Source: JBLMYQ01 sp050258375 (GTDB taxonomy: Bacteria > Bacillota > Clostridia > Acetivibrionales > UBA4821). From it: a stretch of DNA of 14,833 bases. The stretch covers positions 1-14,833 of the forward strand of contig JBLMYQ010000020.1 of the NCBI GenBank assembly GCA_050258375.1, written 5' to 3'. Both the position numbers and the translations under genes were made by a program. The notes beneath the pieces are model-generated. The model ran no database searches. It saw only the letters and a list, made by a program, of their open reading frames with translations, and was not told the origin of the DNA. Positions 4,850 through 12,217 of this stretch are shown here, in pieces (the stretch's first letter is position 1; the number at the start of each line of letters is the position of its first letter).

Positions 4850-5542
4850 TTGAAAAATCTAGTTTCAAGGGGTATTGGAGCACTGGGAGTGCCTGAGGAA
4901 CAACTAAGCAATGGGTTTAAGGCATATTTTAAAGGGATAAGCACAGGTCTGTTATCTGATGATAGGATTCAGGAGCTTATCGCAAAAAAGGAAGCAGGAG
5001 ATTTAGAAGCAAGAGATGAGCTTGTAAAAGAGTATTTAAAGGATGTTTTCCCTGCAGTAAAAAGGTATTTTGACCCGAAATTGCCAATTGATGATTTCGA
5101 AGAGCTTATTGCGATTGGAAATGCAGCATTAGTCGAGGCAGTAAACAAGTGTACTCATAAAGACGGAAAGACTTTCGGCGGCTACATCAAAGTAACAATA
5201 TATGATAAAGTAGAAAAAGCAGCTAAAAATCAGAACAGCGCCCGAGAAATTCCTCAACAACTGGTTCTTTCCAATGAGCCCATTCCTGACCCGGAAAGCA
5301 GTATAATGCTTGCGTTTTTTAGAGATGACCTTGAAAAAGTACTTAAGACTCTTACTGAGAGAGAACAAAGAATATTAAGACTAAGGTACGGCTTTGAGAC
5401 AGGAGAAAGCATTACACGTGCAGAAATTGGAAAGATTGAAGGTGTAACTGCTAGTAGAATACAGCAGATTGAGATGAAGGCTTTAAGGAGACTAAGACAT
5501 TACTCGAGAAGATGGAAAATAAAGTGGTATTTATATTCATAA
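4850..5542 (+). CDS. Sigma-70-family factor lacking region 3
   Basis: RNA polymerase sigma-type protein of about 230 residues. The frame also has an ATG at 4841, but AGGAG (4836-4840) directly abuts it. TTG 4850 is at the ideal 9-base distance and is the likely start (MKNLVSRGIG...). Residues about 45-75 (IQELIAKKEAGDLEARDELV) resemble region 1.2/2.1. DDFEELIAIGNAALVEAVNK and FGGYIKVTIYDKVEKAAKNQ correspond to regions 2.2-2.4 (core binding, -10 recognition). LTEREQRILRLRYGF through EIGKIEGVTASRIQQIEMKAL is a complete region 4 helix-turn-helix (-35 recognition). Only about 35 residues separate regions 2 and 4, so region 3 is absent. The gene stands alone with its own promoter and terminator and no obvious anti-sigma gene. 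It is probably an alternative sigma factor; regulon unknown. Confidence 0.85.
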   Translation: MKNLVSRGIGALGVPEEQLSNGFKAYFKGISTGLLSDDRIQELIAKKEAGDLEARDELVKEYLKDVFPAVKRYFDPKLPIDDFEELIAIGNAALVEAVNKCTHKDGKTFGGYIKVTIYDKVEKAAKNQNSAREIPQQLVLSNEPIPDPESSIMLAFFRDDLEKVLKTLTEREQRILRLRYGFETGESITRAEIGKIEGVTASRIQQIEMKALRRLRHYSRRWKIKWYLYS

Positions 5543-5553
5543 GATTTGGCTGT

Positions 5554-5588
5554 AATACTCAATAAACTTGTTTTATTGAGTATTTCTT
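5554..5588 (+). terminator. Terminator after the sigma-factor gene
   Basis: A perfect 13-bp stem, AATACTCAATAAA (5554-5566) with TTTATTGAGTATT (5572-5584), five-base loop CTTGT, followed by TCTTTT. It begins 11 bp after the stop codon. Confidence 0.88.
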
Positions 5589-5636
5589 TTGGAAATTTTA
5601 TTCGGCCGAAGTTTGATTTTTAAAAATATATATATG

Positions 5637-5645
5637 TGATATAAT
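5637..5645 (+). promoter_or_regulatory. Extended -10 promoter of the cadC-like gene
   Basis: TG-A-TATAAT (5637-5645) is a perfect extended -10. There is no good -35 at 17 bp (TTGATT at 5613-5618 is 21 bp away). The predicted start near 5652 leaves a short leader before the ribosome binding site GGAGG (5658-5662). Confidence 0.55.
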
Positions 5646-5669
5646 GTGGTTTGTAACGGAGGTGGCAAA

Positions 5670-6029
5670 ATGGAAAAAACAAACGATATATGTGAAGAAA
5701 CCTGTCTGCATAAAGAAGTAACCGAGGCACTTAAGAACAAATTACTAGCGACGGATGAAGTAAACAATGTAGCAGAAATTTTTAAGATTCTTGGGGATGG
5801 AACCAGAATCAGGATTATTGATGCTCTTTTGCATAATGAGCTCTGTGTTTGTGACATAGCGGATATATTAAAAATGTCCCAATCCGCAATATCCCATCAA
5901 TTAAGGCTTATGAGAACAACAAGAATATTAAAACAAAGAAAAGAAGGGAAAAACGTCTATTATTCTCTTGAAGACCAGCATATCAAAAACATTCTTGATC
6001 AATGTATAAATCATGTAAAACACAATTAA
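5670..6029 (+). CDS. cadC: CadC-type ArsR/SmtB metal-sensing repressor
   Basis: Predicted cytoplasmic homodimeric winged-helix repressor that leaves its operator on binding Cd(II), Pb(II) or Zn(II). ATG 5670 is chosen because GGAGG lies seven bases before it; an in-frame GTG at 5646 overlaps the promoter. The 119-aa protein has C8 and C12 in an N-terminal arm and C59-V-C61 in ELCVCD of helix alpha3, the four thiolates of the CadC alpha3N site. D102, H104, H115 and H118 match the second (alpha5, Zn) site, where CadC itself has Glu at the last position. The recognition helix is MSQSAISHQLRLMR. It precedes the P-type ATPase gene, with a palindromic operator between them, so it presumably represses that promoter. 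Confidence 0.9.
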   Translation: MEKTNDICEETCLHKEVTEALKNKLLATDEVNNVAEIFKILGDGTRIRIIDALLHNELCVCDIADILKMSQSAISHQLRLMRTTRILKQRKEGKNVYYSLEDQHIKNILDQCINHVKHN

Positions 6030-6047
6030 TAGAAATAATTAAAATTA

Positions 6048-6076
6048 TTGCACATATTCTAAATTAAGAGTATAAT
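6048..6076 (+). promoter_or_regulatory. Promoter of the metal-exporting ATPase gene
   Basis: TTGCAC (6048-6053), exactly 17 bp, TATAAT (6071-6076). Transcription would begin near 6083, inside the operator palindrome, giving a leader of about 55 nt. Confidence 0.8.
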
Positions 6077-6081
6077 ATATT

Positions 6082-6105
6082 ATATATGAATAGTTGTTCA
6101 TATAT
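6082..6105. promoter_or_regulatory. ArsR/SmtB-type operator
   Basis: ATATATGAA (6082-6090) and TTCATATAT (6097-6105) are perfect inverted repeats around a six-base centre (TAGTTG). TGAA-N6-TTCA is the core of operators bound by SmtB, CzrA and related sensors. The position, overlapping the expected transcription start, fits repression by the adjacent CadC-type protein. Confidence 0.85.
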
Positions 6106-6138
6106 AAGTTGTAACAATGCTAAAGGAGGGGACTTAAA

Positions 6139-8016
6139 ATGAACCATACTCATACTCACAGTCACAAGGAGGATGAAAATACGAAGGAATCTATTATGTG
6201 GCTGGCAATTGGATTTGGATTGTTTGCAATTCCGCTGATATTTAAACTTCAAATGCAATATGAGCTTATTTTGTTTGGATTAAGCTACGTTATTGTTGGT
6301 GGAGAGATTGTTATAAAAGCAGGGAAAAATCTCATGGGAGGGGAGATTTTTGATGAGAATTTCCTGATGACGGTTTCAACCCTCGGTGCTTTTGCGATTG
6401 GAGAGTTCCCGGAGGCAGTTGCAGTTATGCTGTTTTATCGTGTGGGTGAGCTGTTACAGGATATTGCAGTAGATAAATCACGAAAATCAATAAAAGCATT
6501 GATGGATGTAAGACCGGACTACGTAAATCTGAAAATTGCCGATGAGATAAAGCAAGTAGATCCAAACGAAGTCCAAATTGGTCAGAGTATTATTGTAAAG
6601 CCTGGTGAGAGAATTGCATTAGATGGGCTTGTTATTGAAGGGGAAACAATGGTTGATACTTCGGCATTAACCGGAGAAGCTGTGCCGCGAGCTGTAAGAG
6701 TAGGAGAAGAGGTTCTTGCAGGATTTATTAATAAAAATGGCTTGATAGTTGTTAAAGCCACTAAGATTTTCAGTGAATCAACCATCTCTAAAATACTGAA
6801 TATGGTTGAAAATGCAAGTAATAAAAAAGCGCCAACTGAAAAGTTTATTACTAAGTTTGCCAGGTATTATACGCCTGCAGTTGTTTTGCTTGCATTAATA
6901 ATAGCTTTGCTGCCTCCTTTGATTTTCCATGCTGACTTTAAAGTCTGGATATATAGAGCGCTTATATTTCTGGTGATTTCATGCCCGTGTGCATTGGTTA
7001 TTTCTATTCCGCTAGGTTTCTTTGGAGGAATAGGAGGGGCATCACGAAAGGGAATACTTGTTAAAGGTGGCAATTATCTCGAATCACTTAATAATGTTCA
7101 TACTGTAGTATTTGATAAAACAGGAACGCTTACCAGAGGAGTATTTAAGGTAACTGAAATAGTTACAGCTAATGGGTATTCTAAGGATGAAATATTAAGG
7201 CTTGCAGCTTATGCAGAAAGCTATTCGAATCACCCTATTGCAGAATCAATAAATGAAGCATATGGACTTGAAGTAGATAAAAATCAAATTGAAAGCTATG
7301 AGGAGCTGCCGGGATTCGGAGTTAAAGCATTAATTGAGGGAAGAGAAATAATTGCAGGGAATGATAAAATATTGCATATCAATAATGATATCGTCCATGA
7401 TACCTGCAGTGTAGATGGAACTGTTGTACATGTGGTGGTTGATAAAGAATATGCCGGATATATAATTATTTCGGATGAAATAAAGGAAGATGCACAGAAA
7501 GCAGTAAAGAGTCTCAATGATATTGGTGTTAAAAGATTAGTGATGCTTACCGGAGATACTAAAAGCGTTGCCGACAAAATTGCTGCTAAATTGGGAATTG
7601 AAAAGGTATATGCGGAGCTTCTTCCTAATCACAAAATTGAAAAGGTTGAAGAATTGTTAACGGCTGAAAATTTAAAAGGAAATCTTATCTTTGTAGGTGA
7701 TGGTGTAAATGATGCGCCAGCGCTGGCGCGAGCTGATATTGGTGTGGCTATGGGAGGAATTGGTTCTGATGCAGCAATTGAAGCAGCTGATGTAGTACTT
7801 ATGACTGATGAACCTTCAAAAATAGTTGATGCAATAAAAATTGCAAAGAAGACTAAGATAATTGTATGGCAGAATATTATTATGGCATTAGGTGTGAAAG
7901 CAGTAGTACTAATCTTGGGTGCATTTGGGATTGCGACAATGTGGGAAGCAGTTTTTGCGGATATAGGAGTTGCTATATTGGCAATATTAAATTCAGTTAG
8001 GACTATGAGGAGATAG
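6139..8016 (+). CDS. cadA: Zn/Cd/Pb-exporting P1B-2-type ATPase
   Basis: Inner-membrane P-type ATPase that pumps Zn(II), Cd(II) or Pb(II) out of the cell; 625 aa. AAAGGAGG (6122-6129) precedes ATG 6139. Visible motifs are actuator TGE (178-180), transmembrane CPC (282-284), phosphorylated D326 in DKTGTLT, H365-P366 of the soluble-metal subfamily, and GDGVND (520-525). K587 in the next-to-last helix region and D608 in VFADIG are 21 residues apart, matching the K693/D714 pair of ZntA, which supports divalent-metal rather than copper specificity. No N-terminal heavy-metal-associated CxxC domain is present; instead the protein begins HTHTHSH (3-9), a likely metal-binding tail. Expression is presumably induced by metal through the operator just upstream. 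Confidence 0.93.
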   Translation: MNHTHTHSHKEDENTKESIMWLAIGFGLFAIPLIFKLQMQYELILFGLSYVIVGGEIVIKAGKNLMGGEIFDENFLMTVSTLGAFAIGEFPEAVAVMLFYRVGELLQDIAVDKSRKSIKALMDVRPDYVNLKIADEIKQVDPNEVQIGQSIIVKPGERIALDGLVIEGETMVDTSALTGEAVPRAVRVGEEVLAGFINKNGLIVVKATKIFSESTISKILNMVENASNKKAPTEKFITKFARYYTPAVVLLALIIALLPPLIFHADFKVWIYRALIFLVISCPCALVISIPLGFFGGIGGASRKGILVKGGNYLESLNNVHTVVFDKTGTLTRGVFKVTEIVTANGYSKDEILRLAAYAESYSNHPIAESINEAYGLEVDKNQIESYEELPGFGVKALIEGREIIAGNDKILHINNDIVHDTCSVDGTVVHVVVDKEYAGYIIISDEIKEDAQKAVKSLNDIGVKRLVMLTGDTKSVADKIAAKLGIEKVYAELLPNHKIEKVEELLTAENLKGNLIFVGDGVNDAPALARADIGVAMGGIGSDAAIEAADVVLMTDEPSKIVDAIKIAKKTKIIVWQNIIMALGVKAVVLILGAFGIATMWEAVFADIGVAILAILNSVRTMRR

Positions 8017-8022
8017 AATTTT

Positions 8023-8055
8023 AAAAGAGCCATTCTTGAGATGAATGGCTCTTTT
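8023..8055. terminator. Bidirectional terminator between cadA and the small Cys-rich gene
   Basis: AAAAGAGCCATTC (8023-8035) pairs perfectly with GAATGGCTCTTTT (8043-8055) around TTGAGAT. A/T runs flank both sides, so it can end the ATPase transcript on plus and the convergent gene on minus. Confidence 0.88.
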
Positions 8056-8060
8056 GATTG

Positions 8061-8246
8061 TTAACCGCATTTGTTTTTTTTGCCGGTTTGTGGCTTAGCA
8101 TTTTGGGATTGTTTTTTGGGTCTCAGGTGACGGTCTTTAATTTGATTGCAAACCTTATCTTTGCCGCAATCGCGGCAGGTTCCGCGGCTTCTGTTGGAAG
8201 ATTTACTGTTTTCGTAATTTTTTCCTAAGCATTCATCACATACCAT
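8061..8246 (-). CDS. Small cysteine-rich basic protein, 61 aa
   Basis: I do not recognise a named family. The start at 8246 is supported by GAAAGGGG (8254-8261) seven bases upstream, and the stop is six bases from a strong bidirectional terminator, so the gene is credible despite its size. Cysteines are C3-x2-C6, C24-x2-C27, C33 and C60. The first four could form a zinc ribbon (MVCDECLG...GTCRDCGKD). The rest is Lys/Arg/Gln-rich and probably disordered. There is no membrane helix. Its convergent position next to a zinc/cadmium exporter invites a metal-binding role, but nothing in the sequence proves that; a small nucleic-acid-binding zinc ribbon is equally possible. Confidence 0.6.
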   Translation of the reverse strand: MVCDECLGKNYENSKSSNRSRGTCRDCGKDKVCNQIKDRHLRPKKQSQNAKPQTGKKNKCG

Positions 8247-8310
8247 AAAAAAGCCCCTTTCAACTTCCTACCGAATTTTTGTTGAATTCAGTTAATTAAA
8301 CGACTGGATA

Positions 8311-8350
8311 GGTAACTAAATTAGCACCACCTTTCAGGGTAAAAGTTACG
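8311..8350 (-). promoter_or_regulatory. Possible leader hairpin of the small Cys-rich gene
   Basis: GTAACT (8312-8317) and AGTTAC (8344-8349) are perfect inverted repeats enclosing a smaller ACC/GGT pairing (8329-8331/8338-8340). On the minus strand this lies 65-100 bases upstream of the start codon, so it could fold in the 5' leader. A TATAAT on the minus strand (8384-8389) would place transcription start just before it, but no -35 is convincing. No known riboswitch class was recognised. Confidence 0.25.
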
Positions 8351-8453
8351 AAATAACGTCTACTTTTATATATATATGTATATATTATAAGAATGAATTA
8401 CTATAAATATTATAAAAAAATTATCTGAATGTAAATACTTAATACAAATTAAA

Positions 8454-8482
8454 TTGACAAATTTAAGAAAATTGCATACAAT
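8454..8482 (+). promoter_or_regulatory. Promoter of the ABC exporter operon
   Basis: TTGACA (8454-8459), exactly 17 bp, TACAAT (8477-8482): a near-perfect sigma-A promoter. Transcription would start near 8489, leaving about 50 nt before ATG 8538. Confidence 0.85.
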
Positions 8483-8490
8483 AAAAACAG

Positions 8491-8515
8491 AGTGATTACT
8501 CGGTCGGTATTCGTA
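8491..8515. promoter_or_regulatory. Candidate TetR-family operator
   Basis: Just downstream of the predicted start site the sequence AGTGATTACTCGGTCGGTAT contains a tandem CGGT (8501-8508) within a weak TAC...GTA dyad. CGGTCGGT-type sequences are common in TetR-family operators, and the operon encodes a TetR regulator. The symmetry is poor, so this is a position-based suggestion. Confidence 0.35.
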
Positions 8516-8537
8516 TTCCTTAAAAAGGAGTGAAGGT

Positions 8538-9266
8538 ATGCAAAATTCGCCATGTATTAGGATTGAACATGTTAATAGGGCTTTTGGTAAAAAGCAGGTG
8601 TTGTTTGATATAGATTTTGAAGTGCCTTATTCTCAGATTTTAGGGCTATTAGGACCATCAGGCTCAGGTAAAACAACATTGGTAAAAATGATTGCTGGAA
8701 TTGATACTGCAACAAGTGGTGATGTATATTTATTAGATAATAAATTACCTAAACTTTCCATAATGAATAAAATTGGATACATGGCACAGTCTGATGCCTT
8801 GTATGAGGAGCTTACTGCAGAAGAAAATCTGCATTTTTTTGCTTCTATGTACAATATTTCTAGAACAAAACAGAAGCAAAGAATTAATGAGGTCATGCAG
8901 ATTGTAAATCTGACAGAGCATTTAAAGAAGCAGGTTAAACAATATTCCGGAGGAATGAAGCGCAGGCTGTCTCTTGCAATTGCACTTATACATGAACCGC
9001 CTGTTTTGATACTGGATGAGCCTACTGTAGGTATTGACCCTGTCCTTCGTAAATCTGTATGGAATGAACTTTACAAGCTAAGAGATAATGGAACAACTAT
9101 AATTGTTACTACCCATGTAATGGATGAGGTTGAAAAATGTGATAACCTTGGAATGATTCGCGATGGCAGACTGATTGCTATGGGGACTCCGGATGAGCTT
9201 AAACGGGCAACATCTTCAAATACAATTGAAGAAGCATTTTTGTATTATGGGGGGGCTTCAAAGTGA
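8538..9266 (+). CDS. ABC transporter ATP-binding protein
   Basis: Cytoplasmic ATPase subunit that powers the adjacent ABC-2 permease; 242 aa, normal for the family. Walker A is GPSGSGKTT (39-47). The Q-loop is in YMAQSDALYEELTAEENL, the ABC signature is YSGGMKRR (S137), Walker B is LILDEP (D160, E161), and the switch histidine is H193 in TTHVMDE. AAAGGAG before ATG 8538 gives a strong start. The stop overlaps the permease start by four bases (GTGA), indicating translational coupling. It belongs with exporters of the drug/antibiotic type rather than importers, since no binding-protein gene is present. Confidence 0.92.
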   Translation: MQNSPCIRIEHVNRAFGKKQVLFDIDFEVPYSQILGLLGPSGSGKTTLVKMIAGIDTATSGDVYLLDNKLPKLSIMNKIGYMAQSDALYEELTAEENLHFFASMYNISRTKQKQRINEVMQIVNLTEHLKKQVKQYSGGMKRRLSLAIALIHEPPVLILDEPTVGIDPVLRKSVWNELYKLRDNGTTIIVTTHVMDEVEKCDNLGMIRDGRLIAMGTPDELKRATSSNTIEEAFLYYGGASK

Positions 9267-10279
9267 GAGCATTTGCAGTTATGGTTAGAATTTTACTTCA
9301 ACTTAAGCATGATAAAAGAACCATTGCACTTATGATTATGGCACCAATTCTTGTATTAACTTTAATGATGTTTATTTTTGGTGGGTCAGAGTATCATCCT
9401 AAAATAGGAATAATCAATGCTCCTCTTAATTTTGTAAATAAATTGGAAGATAAGGATGCTAGAGTTACCAGATACAATGAAAGCGATGCTGAATTAGCGG
9501 TAAAAGCATCTGAAATTGATGCAGTAATTAATTTTGAAAGTGGTATTCCGCATATTACGTTAGAAGGAAGTGACCCTGCAAAAAATGGCGCGGTGATAAA
9601 GCTTACACAAAATGCGTTGCAGCAGATAACTCCTATTATAAAGCCAGATATAACCTATCTATATGGATATGAGGATATGTCTTCTTTTGATAACTTTGGC
9701 TCAATATTGATTGGGTTTTTCGTATTTTTCTTTGTATTTCTAATTTCAGGTGTTTCGTTCTTAGGTGAAAGAAAAACCGGCACTTTAGAGAGGGTTCTTG
9801 CAACACCTCTTAAGAGATGGGAACTGGTTGTAGGCTATGTTTTAGGGTTTGGTTCTTTCACCATAGTGCAATCTTCTCTTATTGCCTGGTATGCAATTTC
9901 TGTTTTAAATATTATGATGGTGGGTTCTTTTGCATTGGTGTTGCTGATAACTATATTAACTGCAATGTGTGCCCTTACAATAGGTACCTTCATATCTGCA
10001 TATGCAGATAACGAGCTTCAAATGATTCAGTTCATACCACTCGTTGTAGTGCCTCAGGTATTCTTTTCCGGACTTTTTGATTTAAGCACTATGGAGCCAT
10101 GGCTTCAATCTCTGGGGCGATTCATGCCTTTATGGTACTCTGCTGATGCGCTTAGAAATATTATGATACGCGGAAAAGGATGGAGTGATATTTCATTTGA
10201 TGCTTTTATTCTAATTATGTTTTGTATATTTTTCATGGCAGCAAATATTTTAGCTCTTAAAAAGCATCGTAAGATTTAA
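9263..10279 (+). CDS. ABC-2-type permease
   Basis: Membrane subunit of the exporter; 338 aa. The start is GTG 9263, which overlaps the ATPase stop; a G-run (9250-9255) serves as ribosome binding site. One helix near the N-terminus (IALMIMAPILVLTLMMFIF) is followed by an extracytoplasmic domain of about 130 residues (to the FDNFGSIL segment), then about five C-terminal helices. After the second helix comes GERKTGTLERVLATPLKRWE, the conserved E-R-x-x-G-T-L-E loop of ABC-2 permeases. PQVFFSGLFDL and the PLWYSADALRNIMIRG segment are also typical of the YhgE/YbhS-like branch. A single permease gene suggests a homodimer with two copies of the ATPase. Confidence 0.9.
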   Translation: MRAFAVMVRILLQLKHDKRTIALMIMAPILVLTLMMFIFGGSEYHPKIGIINAPLNFVNKLEDKDARVTRYNESDAELAVKASEIDAVINFESGIPHITLEGSDPAKNGAVIKLTQNALQQITPIIKPDITYLYGYEDMSSFDNFGSILIGFFVFFFVFLISGVSFLGERKTGTLERVLATPLKRWELVVGYVLGFGSFTIVQSSLIAWYAISVLNIMMVGSFALVLLITILTAMCALTIGTFISAYADNELQMIQFIPLVVVPQVFFSGLFDLSTMEPWLQSLGRFMPLWYSADALRNIMIRGKGWSDISFDAFILIMFCIFFMAANILALKKHRKI

Positions 10280-10299
10280 TAAAGGAAAAGGTGAGGAAT

Positions 10300-10956
10300 A
10301 TGTCAGTAAAAAGCTTGTTTAGGGAGCTTGTAGATTCAAATGAAACAGATATAAGCATGACAGATAAGCAGATAAGCATTATCAGCGCAGCTATAGAAAT
10401 CTTTGCGGAGAAAGGCTACGCGGCTACTTCAACCAGTGAAATTGCCAAAAAGGCTGGCGTTGGAGAAGGGACTATTTTTCATCATTACAAAACTAAAAAA
10501 GACCTACTGCTTGCTGTCCCGGAGTATCTGAATATGTTATCATTTTCAAAAGCTTTTCCGGACAATATCAGCAAAATATTTGAGAAGCCTTACGAAAATT
10601 TTGAGGACTTTTTAATAGATGTTATTCGAAATAGAAAAAGATTTATAGAAAAAAATATGATGTTTATTAAAGTATTATTTCAGGAAATCCCATTTCATCC
10701 TGAGCTGCGGACTAAAATTTCACAATCAATCCTTATTCCTGCTACGGATAAACTTAGCAAGGTTCTTGATAGATATAAAGAAAAAGGACAAATTATTGAT
10801 ATACCGAATGCTTCAATTGTAAATTTGATGTTTTCTTCAGTTTTTGGTTATTTTTTTACCAACTATATAATAGGCTTCGGGTTAAAAGTAGATAGTGAGA
10901 AAGAAACTGAGTATTTAATTCAATATATTATGAATGGGGTAGGGAAAAATAGTTGA
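10300..10956 (+). CDS. TetR/AcrR-family transcriptional regulator
   Basis: Cytoplasmic one-component repressor; about 218 aa. I chose ATG 10300 because AGGTG (10289-10293) lies six bases upstream; an in-frame GTG at 10291 is possible and would add three residues. After a short leading segment, residues 24-63 form the TetR DNA-binding domain, with the helix-turn-helix TSTSEIAKKAGVGEGTIFHHY (43-63) and the usual KKDLL next to it. The rest is a helical ligand-binding domain rich in Phe and Ile, as in multidrug-sensing members. It lies 20 bp after the permease gene and 29 bp before the adaptor gene, inside the operon, so it likely regulates the operon's own promoter at 8454-8482. Confidence 0.9.
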   Translation: MSVKSLFRELVDSNETDISMTDKQISIISAAIEIFAEKGYAATSTSEIAKKAGVGEGTIFHHYKTKKDLLLAVPEYLNMLSFSKAFPDNISKIFEKPYENFEDFLIDVIRNRKRFIEKNMMFIKVLFQEIPFHPELRTKISQSILIPATDKLSKVLDRYKEKGQIIDIPNASIVNLMFSSVFGYFFTNYIIGFGLKVDSEKETEYLIQYIMNGVGKNS

Positions 10957-10985
10957 GAAATATTATAAATATGTGAGGTGTTGTT

Positions 10986-12134
10986 ATGAAAAAAATGTAT
11001 TTGTGCATTATCATGGCTGCTTTTGTCGCGACAGGCTGCACTTTAAACTCAAATAAATTAATTCTAAAAGGAGATATTCAGAACAATATAATATCTGCCG
11101 TTAGTACTGTGCCCGGCAAAATTGTTCAAATGAACAAGCAGCTTGGAGAACCGGTAAAAAAGGGAGATGTTATTGCTGTAATAGATCCTGCAAATCAAAA
11201 ATATGCTGTTGACCAATTGCAGGCGGTTGTAAATATGAAAAAAGCAAAGCTTGAAGAATTACAAGCAGGGGCACGTCCGCAGCAAATACAGCAAGCACAG
11301 GCACTGGTCCGCACTGCTAAAGCACAGCTTGACCTTTTGAATGCCGGGAATAGAATTGAGCAGATAGAGCAAGCTAAAAGTGCTGTTTCGATAGCTCAAG
11401 AAGCTTTAAGTGCTGCACAGATAACATACGAGCATACAAATACACAATATAAGAATTATTCAGAGTTGTACACAGAAGGAGCATTATCGAAAAATGATTT
11501 AGACAATGCAAAATTAAAATTAGATACAACAGCAAAGCAGCTTTCTTCAGCAAAAGCCGCGTTAGAGAGCGCAAAACAGCAGTTAGCCTTGCTGAAAAAT
11601 GGTTCAACATCTCAAGCAATCAGTGCAGCCAAAGCAAATTATGATTCTGCGAATGCGCAGCTTAAATTACTTCAAAGTGGAGCGACCAAACAAAGTATTA
11701 AAGCTGCACAGGCTGATTTGGACCAATCTGCTGCACAACTGAATCAAGCTAAAAATACTTTAAATAGCTGCAATATTATTGCTTTGGATAATGGAATTAT
11801 AATAAGTAAAAACTATGAATTGGGCGATGTAGTTAATGTTGGGAGCAATATAGCTGATATAGCTGTTTCAGGCGACTTGTATGTTCTATGCTATATACCG
11901 GATCAATATTTGGATAAAATTTATTATAATCAGATACTAAATGTAAAAACACCAACTGGTATGCAGGAGGGCAGGGTAAGCTATATTGCGTTAAAGAATG
12001 AATATACACCTAAAGACAAACAATCTACATCTGACAGCAAACACATAGCTACAAAAATAAAAATTTTCATAAAGGATAATAAAGGAATTTTAAAATCTGG
12101 AATTACTGCAAATGTTGAAGTTCCTTTAAAATAG
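10986..12134 (+). CDS. HlyD-family adaptor lipoprotein with a repeated coiled coil
   Basis: Periplasmic-adaptor-like (membrane fusion) protein, 382 aa, expected outside the cytoplasmic membrane. The N-terminal signal ends in ATGC with C18 as the probable lipidated cysteine. STVPGKIVQMNKQLGEPVKKGDVIAVID is the first half of a biotinyl/lipoyl domain; its second half recurs after the coiled coil (NIIALDNGIIISKNYELGDVV). Between them are four similar segments of about 18 residues, each opening with a leucine-rich turn and Gly (ELQAGARPQQIQQAQA, LLNAGNRIEQIEQAKS, LLKNGSTSQAISAAKA, LLQSGATKQSIKAAQA), giving a long Ala/Gln-rich hairpin. A beta-barrel domain follows. GAGGTG sits before ATG 10986. With the ABC and TetR genes, the set resembles YbhG-F-S-R in composition. 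Confidence 0.88.
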   Translation: MKKMYLCIIMAAFVATGCTLNSNKLILKGDIQNNIISAVSTVPGKIVQMNKQLGEPVKKGDVIAVIDPANQKYAVDQLQAVVNMKKAKLEELQAGARPQQIQQAQALVRTAKAQLDLLNAGNRIEQIEQAKSAVSIAQEALSAAQITYEHTNTQYKNYSELYTEGALSKNDLDNAKLKLDTTAKQLSSAKAALESAKQQLALLKNGSTSQAISAAKANYDSANAQLKLLQSGATKQSIKAAQADLDQSAAQLNQAKNTLNSCNIIALDNGIIISKNYELGDVVNVGSNIADIAVSGDLYVLCYIPDQYLDKIYYNQILNVKTPTGMQEGRVSYIALKNEYTPKDKQSTSDSKHIATKIKIFIKDNKGILKSGITANVEVPLK

Positions 12135-12217
12135 TAATAAAATATTTAATTGGTAGGTTTATTTAGCATGAATTGTCAAAAAATATAAGATGTTTATTAG
12201 GAGGCTGCTTGGCGAAT

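Noticed and set aside
5646..5669. GTG start at 5646 for the CadC-type gene
   Set aside because: It overlaps the predicted promoter and its upstream sequence has no ribosome site, while ATG 5670 has GGAGG seven bases before it and yields the expected N-terminus.
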